Assembly: GCF_003751505.1 (NCBI RefSeq)
Contig: NZ_RJVB01000013.1
Location: 1 to 64,000, forward strand
Origin: Erwinia sp. JUb26
GTDB taxonomy: Bacteria; Pseudomonadota; Gammaproteobacteria; Enterobacterales; Enterobacteriaceae
Direction of reading: 5' to 3'
Length of the DNA stretch: 64,000 bases
Shown here piece after piece: positions 1-8,522 of the stretch. A program made the position numbers and the translations under genes. Position 1 is the first letter of the stretch, and each line of letters starts with the position of its first letter. Below the pieces are notes generated by a model. That model worked only from the letters and a program-made list of their open reading frames with translations. It searched no databases and was not told the DNA's origin.

Positions 1-17
1 ATCAGTACAGAATCGGT

Positions 18-94
18 GGAGCGGTAGTTCAGTTGGTTAGAATACCTGCCTGTCACGCAGGGGGTCGCGGGTTCGAGCCCCGTCCGTTCCGCCA
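18..94 (+). tRNA. aspT: tRNA-Asp (anticodon GTC)
   Basis: A 77-nt cloverleaf with an encoded CCA end, GTC anticodon in the loop CTGTCAC, and a TTCGAGC T-loop. It is almost identical to E. coli tRNA-Asp. In E. coli this gene and the next one lie just after the 5S rRNA of rrnC, so the window probably starts immediately downstream of an rRNA operon that is outside the view. Confidence 0.98.
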
Positions 95-101
95 CCCTTT
101 T

Positions 102-177
102 AGGGGCGTAGTTCAATTGGTAGAGCACCGGTCTCCAAAACCGGGTGTTGGGAGTTCGAGTCTCTCCGCCCCTGCCA
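102..177 (+). tRNA. trpT: tRNA-Trp (anticodon CCA)
   Basis: A 76-nt tRNA with an encoded CCA end and the anticodon loop CTCCAAA, matching E. coli tRNA-Trp. It lies 7 nt after tRNA-Asp and is probably co-transcribed with it from the upstream rRNA operon. Confidence 0.98.
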
Positions 178-188
178 GATAGAGAAAA

Positions 189-218
189 ATCCTTTGCTTA
201 GGCAAAGGATTTTTTTTT
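189..218 (+). terminator. Rho-independent terminator of the tRNA (rrn-distal) transcript
   Basis: A 9-bp stem ATCCTTTGC/GCAAAGGAT with a 4-nt loop is followed by eight T residues. It ends the transcript carrying the two tRNAs. Confidence 0.93.
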
Positions 219-297
219 GTCTGCAATTCAGAAAATTCAGCCCGCAGTAGCAAAAAACGCGTGGCTTACCCCGCTCATATGCAAAAATCACTCGTTT

Positions 298-322
298 TAA
301 AGAGCCGTTGAGCGGCTCTTTT
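298..322 (-). terminator. Terminator downstream of hdfR
   Basis: A perfect 10-bp inverted repeat (AAAAGAGCCG/CGGCTCTTTT, 5-nt loop) lies between the rrn-side terminator and the end of hdfR. It gives a T run on both strands and could work in both directions, but its position suits hdfR best. Confidence 0.8.
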
Positions 323-346
323 GTCGTTTTTATCAACGTTTATTGC

Positions 347-1168
347 TCAGGTATTGACCGAAGATTTGATGAGTTGACGAATATGTGTTTGCTGATCGCT
401 ATTCTGTAACCAGACTGCATATAAAGGTCTGACGACAACGGCCGTGTCCTGTACAGAGAGAAGATCGCTATATTCTGCCTCCCAAAAGTCCGGTAAAAAT
501 GCACAGGCTCCGGTGGTATGTAGCAGCTGACGCGTTAAATGCGCAGAGGTTGTGGTCAGTACCGGGATGTCGTCAGCACCGGCCAGATAATTTTCATGTT
601 GATGAAAATCGGCACCCCATTCCAGCTTAATGTAAGCATATTTCTCCTTTTTCTCTGATTTTCGCGATCTGAAGAGCGTCAGCGAAATATGACCGATTTG
701 ATGGCTTGTCAGCTCGTCCATTTTTGGGGCTTCAGTGGTGATCAACAGATCAAGCTGGCGCTCATGCAACTGCTTAACCAGCAGATGGCGTTGTGCAACG
801 CGAGCCTCAAGATGCAGGCTTTCATGCTGCTGGTACAGCGTTTGCAGCCATGGCGTCAGATAAGCCTCCCAGAGCGAAGCGCTGGCCCCTATCGACAGTT
901 CATGCTGCTGTTGGGTATGCGAGACCTCTTTTTTAGCCATTTGCCACGTATTCATCAGGCTCTCTGCATAGGGCAGCAAACGCTCTCCCGCTGAGGTTAG
1001 CCTGATATTGTTGCGATGCCGGGTAAACAGGTTCACGCCCAGCTGGTTTTCAAGCTGCCGAATGCGAAAACTAACGGCGGACTGCGTTAGATAGAGTGCT
1101 TCCGCAGCTCGTCCAAAGTGGCGAGTTCTGCTCACTTCAAGAAAGGTTTTTAGTAATTCCGTATCCAC
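347..1168 (-). CDS. hdfR: LysR-family transcriptional regulator HdfR
   Basis: A 273-residue LysR-type regulator. The N-terminal winged helix covers about residues 1-60 ([21 protein letters not shown] is the recognition-helix region) and the substrate-binding fold follows. In E. coli HdfR is about 280 residues; it represses the flagellar master operon flhDC and is itself repressed by H-NS. The protein start MDTELLKTF and the place between the rrn-distal tRNAs and maoP match the E. coli locus. It is divergent from maoP, with about 120 bp shared between the two starts. The assignment rests on sequence resemblance and synteny. Confidence 0.95.
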   Translation of the reverse strand: MDTELLKTFLEVSRTRHFGRAAEALYLTQSAVSFRIRQLENQLGVNLFTRHRNNIRLTSAGERLLPYAESLMNTWQMAKKEVSHTQQQHELSIGASASLWEAYLTPWLQTLYQQHESLHLEARVAQRHLLVKQLHERQLDLLITTEAPKMDELTSHQIGHISLTLFRSRKSEKKEKYAYIKLEWGADFHQHENYLAGADDIPVLTTTSAHLTRQLLHTTGACAFLPDFWEAEYSDLLSVQDTAVVVRPLYAVWLQNSDQQTHIRQLIKSSVNT

Positions 1169-1289
1169 AGCTATCTCCTAAAAAACATTTGTCGTTATGA
1201 TTTAAATGTTTTGTTTTACACTCTGTCAAGCCTATCTAATACTCCGCGCCATAAATAGCTCGGCCTTAAAAGAGTTAGGAGCGTGTAAA

Positions 1290-1628
1290 ATGGCGGAAAG
1301 CTTCGCAACAACCAGTCGTTTTTTTGATAACAAACATTATCCCCGCGGGTTCTCCCGGCACGGCGATTTCACCATCAAAGAAGCCCAACTTCTTGAGCGT
1401 CATGGTTATGCTTTTAACGAGCTGGATCTGGCAAAGCGTGAGCCGACGACGGAAGAAGAGCGTCTGTTTATTGAGGTGTGCCGCGGCGTGCGTGAACCGC
1501 AAACCGAGGCAGAGAGAGTCTGGTCTAAGTACATGACCCGTATTCAACGTCCTAAGCGTTTTCATACCCTTTCAGGCGGTAAACCGCAGATGGAAGGCGT
1601 GGAAGACTATTCGGATAGTGACGATTAA
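1290..1628 (+). CDS. maoP: Macrodomain Ori organization protein MaoP (YifE)
   Basis: A small soluble 112-residue protein, close to E. coli YifE/MaoP over its full length. It begins [14 protein letters not shown] and ends in an acidic tail (EDYSDSDD). In E. coli MaoP works with a short nearby DNA site, maoS, to constrain mobility of the Ori macrodomain. I cannot identify maoS here by sequence; the divergent spacer with hdfR is one place to look. The start at 1290 is chosen because TAGGAG lies 9 bases upstream; the frame stays open further upstream but without a ribosome site or family similarity. Confidence 0.95.
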   Translation: MAESFATTSRFFDNKHYPRGFSRHGDFTIKEAQLLERHGYAFNELDLAKREPTTEEERLFIEVCRGVREPQTEAERVWSKYMTRIQRPKRFHTLSGGKPQMEGVEDYSDSDD

Positions 1629-1632
1629 GATG

Positions 1633-1653
1633 AAGGGGCTCCGGCCCCTTTTT
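1633..1653. terminator. Bidirectional terminator between maoP and comM
   Basis: A stem AAGGGGC/GCCCCTT with TCCG loop is followed by T's on the plus strand and preceded by an A-rich stretch. It separates the convergent maoP and comM genes. Confidence 0.85.
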
Positions 1654-1661
1654 CATGCCTA

Positions 1662-3182
1662 CTACCCCAGACTTTTTTGTAGATGAATCAGTAATCGATC
1701 CATTCCCCGATAGCTCACCGCTTCAGTCAAATATTCCCGATTAATTTCATCATCACCCGCCAGGTCGGCGATCGTTCGCGCTACCTTCAAAATGCGCTGC
1801 CAGGCCCTCACCGACAGTCCTAGCTGATTCAATACCTGTTCCAGCCATTCGGCATCTTCATTTTTTAACATGCAGCAGTTTTTGATTTCATTATTACTCA
1901 TCAGGGCGTTCACTTTCCCAATGCGCGCCAGCTGGCGTTCACGAGCAACGACAACACGTTGCCGGACGGTAGCACTGGATTCACTTTCACTCCTTTGTGC
2001 ACTCAGCGTTCCGGTCGGTAGCAGCGGCACTTCCAGTGAAAGATCAAAACGGTCAAGGAAAGGGCCAGATAACCGGCTCAGATAGCGCAGCGTCTGCTGT
2101 GGAGAACAGCGATTATATGGGCCGCTATAGTGCCCTGTAGGGCTGGGATTCATCGCGGCGATCAGCTGGAATCGCGCCGGGTAGGTCACTTTAGCGCGGG
2201 CGCGGGATATACCGATCTCACCGGACTCCAGTGGCTCACGCAGGGCATCCAACGCACGGCGTTCAAACTCCGGAAGCTCATCAAGAAACAACACGCCGTT
2301 GTGTGCCAGTGATATTTCACCCGGCTTTGGCAACGCACCACCACCAACCAAAGCAAACAGAGACGCGCTGTGGTGAGGAGAGCGAAACGGACGCTGGCGC
2401 CAGTGAGCATGCATACCGTCACTCCTGACGAGGCTGGCAATGCAGGCACTCTCCAGTGCTTCCCGATCGCTGAGCGGCGGCATAAGGCTATTCAGACGCG
2501 TTGCCAGCATGGTCTTACCGGTACCGGGCGGACCGATGAGCAACAGATTGTGCCCGCCGGCAGCAGTAATCTCCAGTGCGCGCTTGGCCTGCTGCTGGCC
2601 TATGACTTCCTGCAGGTCACCTTCCACTGCCGGCAGGTCATCATGCTTTACGCACGCGCGTTCCAGCTGTGCTTCGCCATGCAGAAAAGCGCAGACCTCC
2701 AGCAAATCGCGTGCGAGTAGGTTATCACCGTGTTCTATCAGGCCAACCTCTGCGAGATTGTCCGCAGAGAGGATAAGCTGCCTTCCAGCCTCCTGAGCGG
2801 CCATGGCGGCCGGGATGACCGCCTGTACGCCCCGTAGAGCGCCTGTCAGCGCCAGTTCGCCCAGGAATTCATAATGCAGGAGTTTCTCCGCAGGAATTTG
2901 CTCTGAGGCTGCGAGAATGGCAACTGCGATAGGAAGATCGAATCTTCCCCCTTCTTTGGGTAAATCGGCCGGGGCCAGGTTAACGGTAATGCGCTTTGCC
3001 GGGAAAGAAAATCCACAGTTAATAATGGCGCTGCGTACCCGATCTCTGGCCTCTCTGACGGCAGTTTCAGGTAAACCCACCATGGAAAGCGCGGGAAGCC
3101 CGTTACTCAGATGAACTTCAACGCAAACCTGCGGTGCCTGAATGCCAATCGCCGCACGCGTGTAAGCAACAGATAGCGACAT
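1662..3182 (-). CDS. comM: Mg-chelatase-like AAA+ ATPase ComM (YifB)
   Basis: A 506-residue protein with an N-terminal Lon-protease-like fold (about 1-170), a Mg-chelatase AAA+ core with Walker A GPPGTGKT (217-224) and Walker B VLFLDE (297-302), and a C-terminal lid domain. In naturally competent relatives ComM is a hexameric helicase that drives branch migration during integration of incoming DNA; in E. coli its role is less clear. Length and order match E. coli YifB. An AGGAGG-like ribosome site lies just before the ATG (complement of CCTCC at 3187-3191). Confidence 0.96.
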   Translation of the reverse strand: MSLSVAYTRAAIGIQAPQVCVEVHLSNGLPALSMVGLPETAVREARDRVRSAIINCGFSFPAKRITVNLAPADLPKEGGRFDLPIAVAILAASEQIPAEKLLHYEFLGELALTGALRGVQAVIPAAMAAQEAGRQLILSADNLAEVGLIEHGDNLLARDLLEVCAFLHGEAQLERACVKHDDLPAVEGDLQEVIGQQQAKRALEITAAGGHNLLLIGPPGTGKTMLATRLNSLMPPLSDREALESACIASLVRSDGMHAHWRQRPFRSPHHSASLFALVGGGALPKPGEISLAHNGVLFLDELPEFERRALDALREPLESGEIGISRARAKVTYPARFQLIAAMNPSPTGHYSGPYNRCSPQQTLRYLSRLSGPFLDRFDLSLEVPLLPTGTLSAQRSESESSATVRQRVVVARERQLARIGKVNALMSNNEIKNCCMLKNEDAEWLEQVLNQLGLSVRAWQRILKVARTIADLAGDDEINREYLTEAVSYRGMDRLLIHLQKSLG

Positions 3183-3448
3183 GGAACCTCCTTTTAGGCC
3201 ACTGTGCGCAACTATTGTTCATCTGACGATTGGCAGAAGGAATCACTGTGAGACGGGCCGACAGCTATTTTGCGGTGATGCAGGGCGTTTCATCAGGTTG
3301 CGATCCGTCGCGAAAATTCCACTATGTGGAAATAAAGCGATCACGACAGGTGAGTATTGAAAATTCCTCAACATCCTCTTATCCACTGAATAACAATAGT
3401 TTTTACTTTTATTGCGGACGAGGTCATAAAATAAAATGATGAAAAAAG

Positions 3449-3476
3449 TTGAATATGGTTACGTAACTGTGATAAC
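3449..3476 (+). promoter_or_regulatory. Candidate promoter of the ilvLXGMEDA operon
   Basis: TTGAAT (3449-3454), a 16-bp spacer and GATAAC (3471-3476) predict a start near 3483, about 36 nt before ilvL, similar to the E. coli leader. The DNA between about 3360 and 3450 is AT-rich, as expected of the IHF-bound activating region known upstream of the E. coli operon; I did not assign an IHF site. The rest of the comM-ilvL spacer (3183-3448) shows no gene I can support. Confidence 0.55.
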
Positions 3477-3518
3477 TCTATAGACATTAATTCGAACAAG
3501 TGAATTGAAAGAATCCAA

Positions 3519-3617
3519 ATGAAAGCCCTTCTACGAGTCATTAGCCTAGTCGTCATTAACGTCGTCGTGATTATTATCACGCCGTGCGGGGCTACGCTCG
3601 GAGAAAGAAAGGCTTAA
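3519..3617 (+). CDS. ilvL: ilvGMEDA operon leader peptide IlvL
   Basis: A 32-residue peptide (MKALLRVISLVV... ending GATLGERKA) in which 15 residues are Leu, Val or Ile, including runs VVV and III. It matches the E. coli 32-residue IlvL in length and design. Ribosome stalling on the Ile/Val/Leu codons when those charged tRNAs are scarce prevents formation of the downstream terminator hairpin. No strong Shine-Dalgarno is visible before the ATG; GAAAGAA (3507-3513) is the only purine-rich stretch close by. Confidence 0.95.
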   Translation: MKALLRVISLVVINVVVIIITPCGATLGERKA

Positions 3618-3639
3618 AAATCAAGCCTGAATTCGAAAG

Positions 3640-3674
3640 AACCCCCGCACCGAAAGGTCCGGGGGTTTTTTTTT
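3640..3674 (+). terminator. ilv operon attenuator (terminator hairpin)
   Basis: A GC-rich hairpin with CCCCCG pairing CGGGGG, one internal mismatch, and a GAAA tetraloop at 3652-3655 is followed by nine T residues. It begins 22 nt after the ilvL stop codon and is the terminator arm of the branched-chain attenuator. Confidence 0.95.
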
Positions 3675-3703
3675 GCAAGGCAAAACGTGTTAAGGAACAT
3701 AAG

Positions 3704-3754
3704 ATGAACAGTAGCATAAAATGCTGTTGTTCCCAGCAAGAGGCGGGGGAATAA
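3704..3754 (+). CDS. ilvX: Micropeptide IlvX
   Basis: A 16-codon ORF ([16 protein letters not shown]) sits between the attenuator and ilvG. It has a good ribosome site (AAGGA at 3692-3696, 7 nt before ATG) and stops 2 nt before the ilvG start. E. coli has a 16-residue peptide, MNNSTKFCFSRFRTGN, in exactly this place. Length, the first residues and the spacing are conserved while the second half is not. Its translation probably feeds ribosomes to ilvG; no biochemical role is known to me. Confidence 0.8.
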   Translation: MNSSIKCCCSQQEAGE

Positions 3755-3756
3755 CT

Positions 3757-5403
3757 ATGAATGGTGCACAGTGGGTGGTTCAAGCTTTGCGAGCGCAGGG
3801 AGTCGAGACCGTATTCGGCTATCCTGGTGGAGCAATTATGCCGGTCTATGACGCGCTCTATGACGGCGGTGTCGAACACCTACTGTGCCGCCACGAGCAG
3901 GGTGCTGCTATGGCCGCTATCGGCTTTGCCCGCGCAACCGGAAAAGTCGGTGTCTGCATCGCCACTTCTGGCCCCGGCGCGACCAACCTGATTACCGGTC
4001 TTGCCGACGCGCTGCTGGATTCGGTTCCCATTGTTGCTATCACCGGGCAGGTCTCTTCTGCGGTCATGGGCACCGATGCCTTCCAGGAGATCGACGTTCT
4101 GGGCCTCTCGCTGGCCTGTACCAAACACAGCTTCCTGGTGGAATCACTCGATGAGCTTCCGAGCGTGATGGCTGAAGCCTTCGCCATTGCCAAATCCGGT
4201 CGTCCCGGCCCCGTTCTGGTTGATATTCCTAAGGACATCCAGCTGGCCAGCGGCGATCTGACTGCCCATCTGCTGCCGGTTGAGCAGGAGCAGGCTCATC
4301 CGCACGCTGAGCTTCAGCAGGCCCGTCATTTGCTGGCGCAGTCGCAAAAGCCGATTTTATACGTGGGTGGCGGCGTAGGGATGGCCGATGCGGTGCATGC
4401 GCTGCGCGCCTTCGCTAAAGAAACCGGCATCCCTACCGTTGCGACCCTGAAAGGCCTGGGCACGCCGGACATGGAAGATGAGTGCTATCTCGGCATGCTG
4501 GGTATGCACGGCACCAAAGCGGCGAACCTCGCCGTTCAGCAGTGCGATTTGCTGATTGCCGTCGGTGCTCGCTTTGACGACAGGGTAACCGGCAAGCTGG
4601 ACACCTTTGCCCCGCACGCCAGCGTTATCCATATGGATATCGACCCGGCGGAGCTGAACAAACTGCGCCGCGCACACGTTGCCCTGCAGGGCGATCTGAA
4701 CAAGCTGCTGCCGGATCTCTATCAGCCGGTGGCGATCTCCGCCTGGCGCGAAGAGATCAAGGCGCTGAAAGCCGATCACGGCTGGCGTTACGATCACCCG
4801 GGCGAGGCGATTTTTGCGCCGTTGTTCCTGAAGCAGCTGTCGGACCGCAAAGCGGATAGCAGCGTAGTCACCACCGATGTCGGCCAGCACCAGATGTGGG
4901 CGGCGCAGCATATGAGCTTTACCCGCCCGGAGAATTTCATCACCTCCAGCGGTTTGGGCACCATGGGCTTTGGCCTGCCGGCAGCCGTGGGCGCACAGGT
5001 GGCCCGTCCCGACGATACCGTGATCTGCGTCTCCGGCGATGGCTCATTTATGATGAATGTACAGGAGCTGGGCACCATCAAACGCAAACAGCTGCCGGTG
5101 AAAATCGTGCTGCTGGATAACCAGCGCCTGGGTATGGTGCGCCAGTGGCAGCAGCTGTTCTTCGAAGAACGTTACAGCGAAACCAATCTCTCAGATAACC
5201 CGGACTTTCTCACACTGGCTAGTGCTTTCAATATTCCCGGCCAGCGCATTACCCGTAAAGATCAGGTCGACGCCGCATTAGACGCTTTGCTGCACAGTGA
5301 AGGGCCATACATGCTCCACGTCGCGATTGACGAGCATGAGAACGTCTGGCCTCTGGTACCGCCCGGTGCCAGCAACGAAAATATGATGGAGAAAACCTCA
5401 TGA
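3757..5403 (+). CDS. ilvG: Acetolactate synthase II, large subunit
   Basis: A 548-residue thiamine-diphosphate enzyme that condenses two pyruvates to acetolactate (valine/leucine path) or pyruvate with 2-ketobutyrate (isoleucine path). The catalytic Glu is E47 (CRHEQG), and the ThDP/Mg motif starts GDGSFMMN and closes with LLDNQ. The frame is open throughout, unlike E. coli K-12 where ilvG is frameshifted. The start at 3757 gives the usual 548 residues and follows a purine-rich AGGCGGGGGA; a longer frame from 3721 would run over ilvX. The end overlaps ilvM by 4 nt. Confidence 0.98.
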   Translation: MNGAQWVVQALRAQGVETVFGYPGGAIMPVYDALYDGGVEHLLCRHEQGAAMAAIGFARATGKVGVCIATSGPGATNLITGLADALLDSVPIVAITGQVSSAVMGTDAFQEIDVLGLSLACTKHSFLVESLDELPSVMAEAFAIAKSGRPGPVLVDIPKDIQLASGDLTAHLLPVEQEQAHPHAELQQARHLLAQSQKPILYVGGGVGMADAVHALRAFAKETGIPTVATLKGLGTPDMEDECYLGMLGMHGTKAANLAVQQCDLLIAVGARFDDRVTGKLDTFAPHASVIHMDIDPAELNKLRRAHVALQGDLNKLLPDLYQPVAISAWREEIKALKADHGWRYDHPGEAIFAPLFLKQLSDRKADSSVVTTDVGQHQMWAAQHMSFTRPENFITSSGLGTMGFGLPAAVGAQVARPDDTVICVSGDGSFMMNVQELGTIKRKQLPVKIVLLDNQRLGMVRQWQQLFFEERYSETNLSDNPDFLTLASAFNIPGQRITRKDQVDAALDALLHSEGPYMLHVAIDEHENVWPLVPPGASNENMMEKTS

Positions 5404-5657
5404 TGCAGCATCAATTGTCTATCGAAGCGCGTTTTCGCCCGGAAATACTGGAGCGCATTTTACGTGTGATCCGTCACCGTGGTTTCCAGGTATGCACGAT
5501 GAATATGGCTTCGCTGGCGAATACCGACAATATTAATATTGAATTGACCGTTGCCAGCCAGCGTTCAGTCGATTTACTGTCAACACAGTTAAGTAAATTG
5601 ATGGACGTTGCATGCGTTCAGGTTCAACAACAGACAACACAACAAATCCGCGCTTAA
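5400..5657 (+). CDS. ilvM: Acetolactate synthase II, small (regulatory) subunit
   Basis: An 85-residue ACT-domain protein ([23 protein letters not shown]...). It is the regulatory subunit that stabilises and activates IlvG. It matches E. coli IlvM over the whole length, including the ending QQIRA. The ATG overlaps the ilvG stop (ATGA), implying translational coupling and matched subunit levels. Confidence 0.97.
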   Translation: MMQHQLSIEARFRPEILERILRVIRHRGFQVCTMNMASLANTDNINIELTVASQRSVDLLSTQLSKLMDVACVQVQQQTTQQIRA

Positions 5658-5675
5658 GCGGGCAAGGAAATAAGC

Positions 5676-6602
5676 ATGACGAAGAAAGCTGACTTTATCT
5701 GGTTCAATGGCGAGATGGTTAAATGGGAAGACGCGAAGGTGAGCGTTATGTCCCACGCACTGCACTACGGTACGTCCGTATTTGAAGGCGTCCGTTGCTA
5801 TGACTCGCACAAAGGACCAGTGGTCTTCCGCCATCGTGAACATATGCAGCGCCTGCGCGACTCTGCAAAAATCTACCGTTTCCCTGTCAGCCAGAGCGTT
5901 GATGAACTGATGGAAGCGTGCCGCGAAACGCTGCGCAAAAACAATCTGAAAAGCGCGTATATTCGTCCGCTGGTGTTTGTGGGCGATGTGGGCCTGGGCG
6001 TGAACCCGCCAGACGGCTACAGCACTGATGTGATCATCGCCGCGTTCCCGTGGGGTGCTTACCTGGGTGCTGAAGCGCTGGAGCAGGGCATCGATGCGAT
6101 GGTGTCTTCATGGAATCGCGTGGCACCAAACACCCTGCCCACCGCGGCGAAAGCAGGTGGTAACTACCTGTCTTCCCTGCTGGTTGGCAGCGAAGCGCGT
6201 CGCCATGGCTATCAAGAAGGTATCGCACTCGACACTCAGGGCTACATCTCTGAAGGCGCCGGTGAGAACCTGTTTGAAGTGAAAGACGGCATTCTGTTTA
6301 CCCCGCCGTTCACCTCTTCCGCACTGCCGGGCATTACCCGTGATGCCATTATTAAACTGGCGCAGGATCTGGGCATCGAAGTCCGTGAGCAGGTGCTGTC
6401 GCGTGAATCACTGTACCTGGCGGATGAAGTGTTTATGTCCGGTACTGCTGCTGAGATCACACCGGTTCGTAGCGTTGATGGCATCCAGGTGGGTGAAGGT
6501 AAACGTGGTCCGGTTACCGAGCGTATTCAGTCTGCATTCTTTGGCCTGTTCACTGGCGAAACTGAAGACAAATGGGGTTGGCTGGATCCGGTTAACTCAT
6601 AA
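5676..6602 (+). CDS. ilvE: Branched-chain amino acid aminotransferase
   Basis: A 308-residue fold-type IV PLP enzyme that carries out the final transamination for Ile, Val and Leu. The PLP lysine is in TAAKAGGNYL (near residue 159), followed by the conserved EGAGENLF segment. It is the third gene of ilvGMEDA, 18 nt after ilvM, with GGAAATAA ahead of the ATG. Length equals the E. coli enzyme within one residue. Confidence 0.98.
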   Translation: MTKKADFIWFNGEMVKWEDAKVSVMSHALHYGTSVFEGVRCYDSHKGPVVFRHREHMQRLRDSAKIYRFPVSQSVDELMEACRETLRKNNLKSAYIRPLVFVGDVGLGVNPPDGYSTDVIIAAFPWGAYLGAEALEQGIDAMVSSWNRVAPNTLPTAAKAGGNYLSSLLVGSEARRHGYQEGIALDTQGYISEGAGENLFEVKDGILFTPPFTSSALPGITRDAIIKLAQDLGIEVREQVLSRESLYLADEVFMSGTAAEITPVRSVDGIQVGEGKRGPVTERIQSAFFGLFTGETEDKWGWLDPVNS

Positions 6603-6667
6603 GAACTATGTATTTTCTCGGGCGTCAGTTGACGCCCGCGTACCATCGATTTCTGGAGTAATAGAGC

Positions 6668-8518
6668 ATGCCTAAGTACCGTTCCGCTACCACCACTCAT
6701 GGGCGCAATATGGCGGGTGCCCGTGCCCTGTGGCGCGCCACAGGAATGACCGATGATGACTTCGGTAAGCCGATCATTGCAGTCGTCAACTCCTTCACGC
6801 AGTTCGTGCCGGGTCACGTTCACCTGCGCGATCTGGGTAAACTGGTCGCTGAGCAGATCGAAGCGTCAGGCGGCGTGGCGAAAGAATTTAATACCATCGC
6901 CGTTGATGATGGTATCGCCATGGGTCACGGCGGAATGCTCTATTCTCTGCCGTCACGTGAACTGATCGCCGACTCGGTCGAATACATGGTTAACGCACAC
7001 TGTGCCGATGCCATGGTGTGTATCTCAAACTGCGACAAGATCACCCCGGGAATGCTGATGGCGTCGCTGCGCCTGAACATTCCGGTTATCTTCGTTTCCG
7101 GCGGCCCGATGGAAGCTGGTAAAACCAAGCTGTCGGATAAAATCATCAAGCTGGACCTCGTCGATGCAATGATTCAGGGCGCAAACCCTAACGTCAGCGA
7201 TGCCGACAGTGACCAGATTGAACGTTCCGCCTGTCCGACCTGCGGCTCCTGTTCCGGTATGTTCACCGCCAACTCGATGAACTGCCTGACCGAAGCGCTG
7301 GGTCTGTCTCAGCCGGGTAACGGCTCGCTGTTGGCGACGCACGCCGACCGTAAAGAGCTGTTCCTGACCGCCGGTCAGCGCATCGTTAGCCTGACTAAGC
7401 GCTATTACGAGCAGGATGACGCCAACATGCTGCCGCGTAACATCGCGACCAAAGCCGCATTCGAGAACGCGATGACGCTGGATATCGCCATGGGCGGTTC
7501 CACCAATACCGTTCTGCACCTGTTGGCGGCCGCGCAGGAAGGTGAAATCGACTTCAACATGTCCGATATCGATCGCCTGTCACGCAAAGTTCCGCATCTG
7601 TGCAAGGTGGCGCCAAGTACGCCGAAATATCACATGGAAGACGTTCACCGTGCAGGTGGCGTGATCGGGATTCTGGGCGAGCTGGATCGTGCAGGGCTGA
7701 TCGACACCAGCGCGCGCAATATCCTGCAGCAGACCATGCGTGAAACGCTGGATCAGTACGACATCATGCTCACCAAAGACGAAGCGGTGAAAAAGATGTT
7801 CCGCGCTGGCCCGGCCGGTATTCGTACCACACAGGCTTTCTCACAGGATTGCCGCTGGGACACGCTGGATGATGACCGTCAGGAAGGCTGTATTCGCACC
7901 CGCGAAAACGCGTTCTCTCAGGATGGTGGTCTGGCTGTGCTGTACGGCAACATCTCGGAAGATGGCTGTATCGTGAAGACCGCTAGCGTAGATGCTGAGC
8001 TGTTGACCTTCAAAGGCCCGGCAAAAGTCTACGAAAGTCAGGATGATGCGGTAGAAGCGATCCTCGGCGGCAAAGTGGTGGCGGGCGACTGCGTTGTTAT
8101 CCGCTACGAAGGGCCAAAAGGTGGTCCTGGCATGCAGGAAATGCTCTATCCAACCACCTATCTGAAATCGATGGGGCTGGGCAAAGCCTGTGCGCTGATC
8201 ACCGATGGCCGTTTCTCTGGGGGATCCTCCGGTCTTTCTATTGGGCACATCTCACCAGAGGCGGCAAGCGGTGGCACCATTGCGCTGATTGAGAATGGCG
8301 ACATGATCGAGCTGGATATTCCGAATCGTCGCATCCATCTGGATCTGCCAGACAACGAAATCCATGCGCGTCGTGAAAAAGAGCTGGCGCGCGGTGATGA
8401 GGCATACACGCCACACGGCCGTGTGCGTCAGGTCTCCTTCGCCCTGCGCGCCTACGCCACTCTGGCAACCAGCGCCGACAAAGGTGCCGTCCGCGATAAG
8501 AGCAAGCTGGGAGGCTAA
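6668..8518 (+). CDS. ilvD: Dihydroxyacid dehydratase
   Basis: A 616-residue iron-sulfur enzyme that dehydrates dihydroxy-isovalerate and dihydroxy-methylvalerate to the corresponding keto acids. Cluster cysteines are visible in CISNCDK and [11 protein letters not shown]; the C-terminal segment [14 protein letters not shown] is typical of the family. A 65-nt gap separates it from ilvE, large enough for the weak internal promoter known in E. coli, though I do not assign one. A TCTGGAGTA ribosome site precedes ATG. Confidence 0.98.
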   Translation: MPKYRSATTTHGRNMAGARALWRATGMTDDDFGKPIIAVVNSFTQFVPGHVHLRDLGKLVAEQIEASGGVAKEFNTIAVDDGIAMGHGGMLYSLPSRELIADSVEYMVNAHCADAMVCISNCDKITPGMLMASLRLNIPVIFVSGGPMEAGKTKLSDKIIKLDLVDAMIQGANPNVSDADSDQIERSACPTCGSCSGMFTANSMNCLTEALGLSQPGNGSLLATHADRKELFLTAGQRIVSLTKRYYEQDDANMLPRNIATKAAFENAMTLDIAMGGSTNTVLHLLAAAQEGEIDFNMSDIDRLSRKVPHLCKVAPSTPKYHMEDVHRAGGVIGILGELDRAGLIDTSARNILQQTMRETLDQYDIMLTKDEAVKKMFRAGPAGIRTTQAFSQDCRWDTLDDDRQEGCIRTRENAFSQDGGLAVLYGNISEDGCIVKTASVDAELLTFKGPAKVYESQDDAVEAILGGKVVAGDCVVIRYEGPKGGPGMQEMLYPTTYLKSMGLGKACALITDGRFSGGSSGLSIGHISPEAASGGTIALIENGDMIELDIPNRRIHLDLPDNEIHARREKELARGDEAYTPHGRVRQVSFALRAYATLATSADKGAVRDKSKLGG

Positions 8519-8522
8519 CGAT

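Noticed and set aside
100-336. 78-codon minus-strand ORF across tRNA-Trp
   Set aside because: It runs through the tRNA gene and two terminators; the protein contains the typical false translation of a tRNA (GRRDSNSQHPVLETGALP).
3230-3439. 69-codon ORF between comM and ilvL
   Set aside because: It lies in the ilv upstream control region, resembles no protein I know and would end just before the promoter.
3757-5403. Possible ilvG frameshift as in E. coli K-12
   Set aside because: The frame is open over all 548 codons and the C-terminal half is normal, so the gene is intact.
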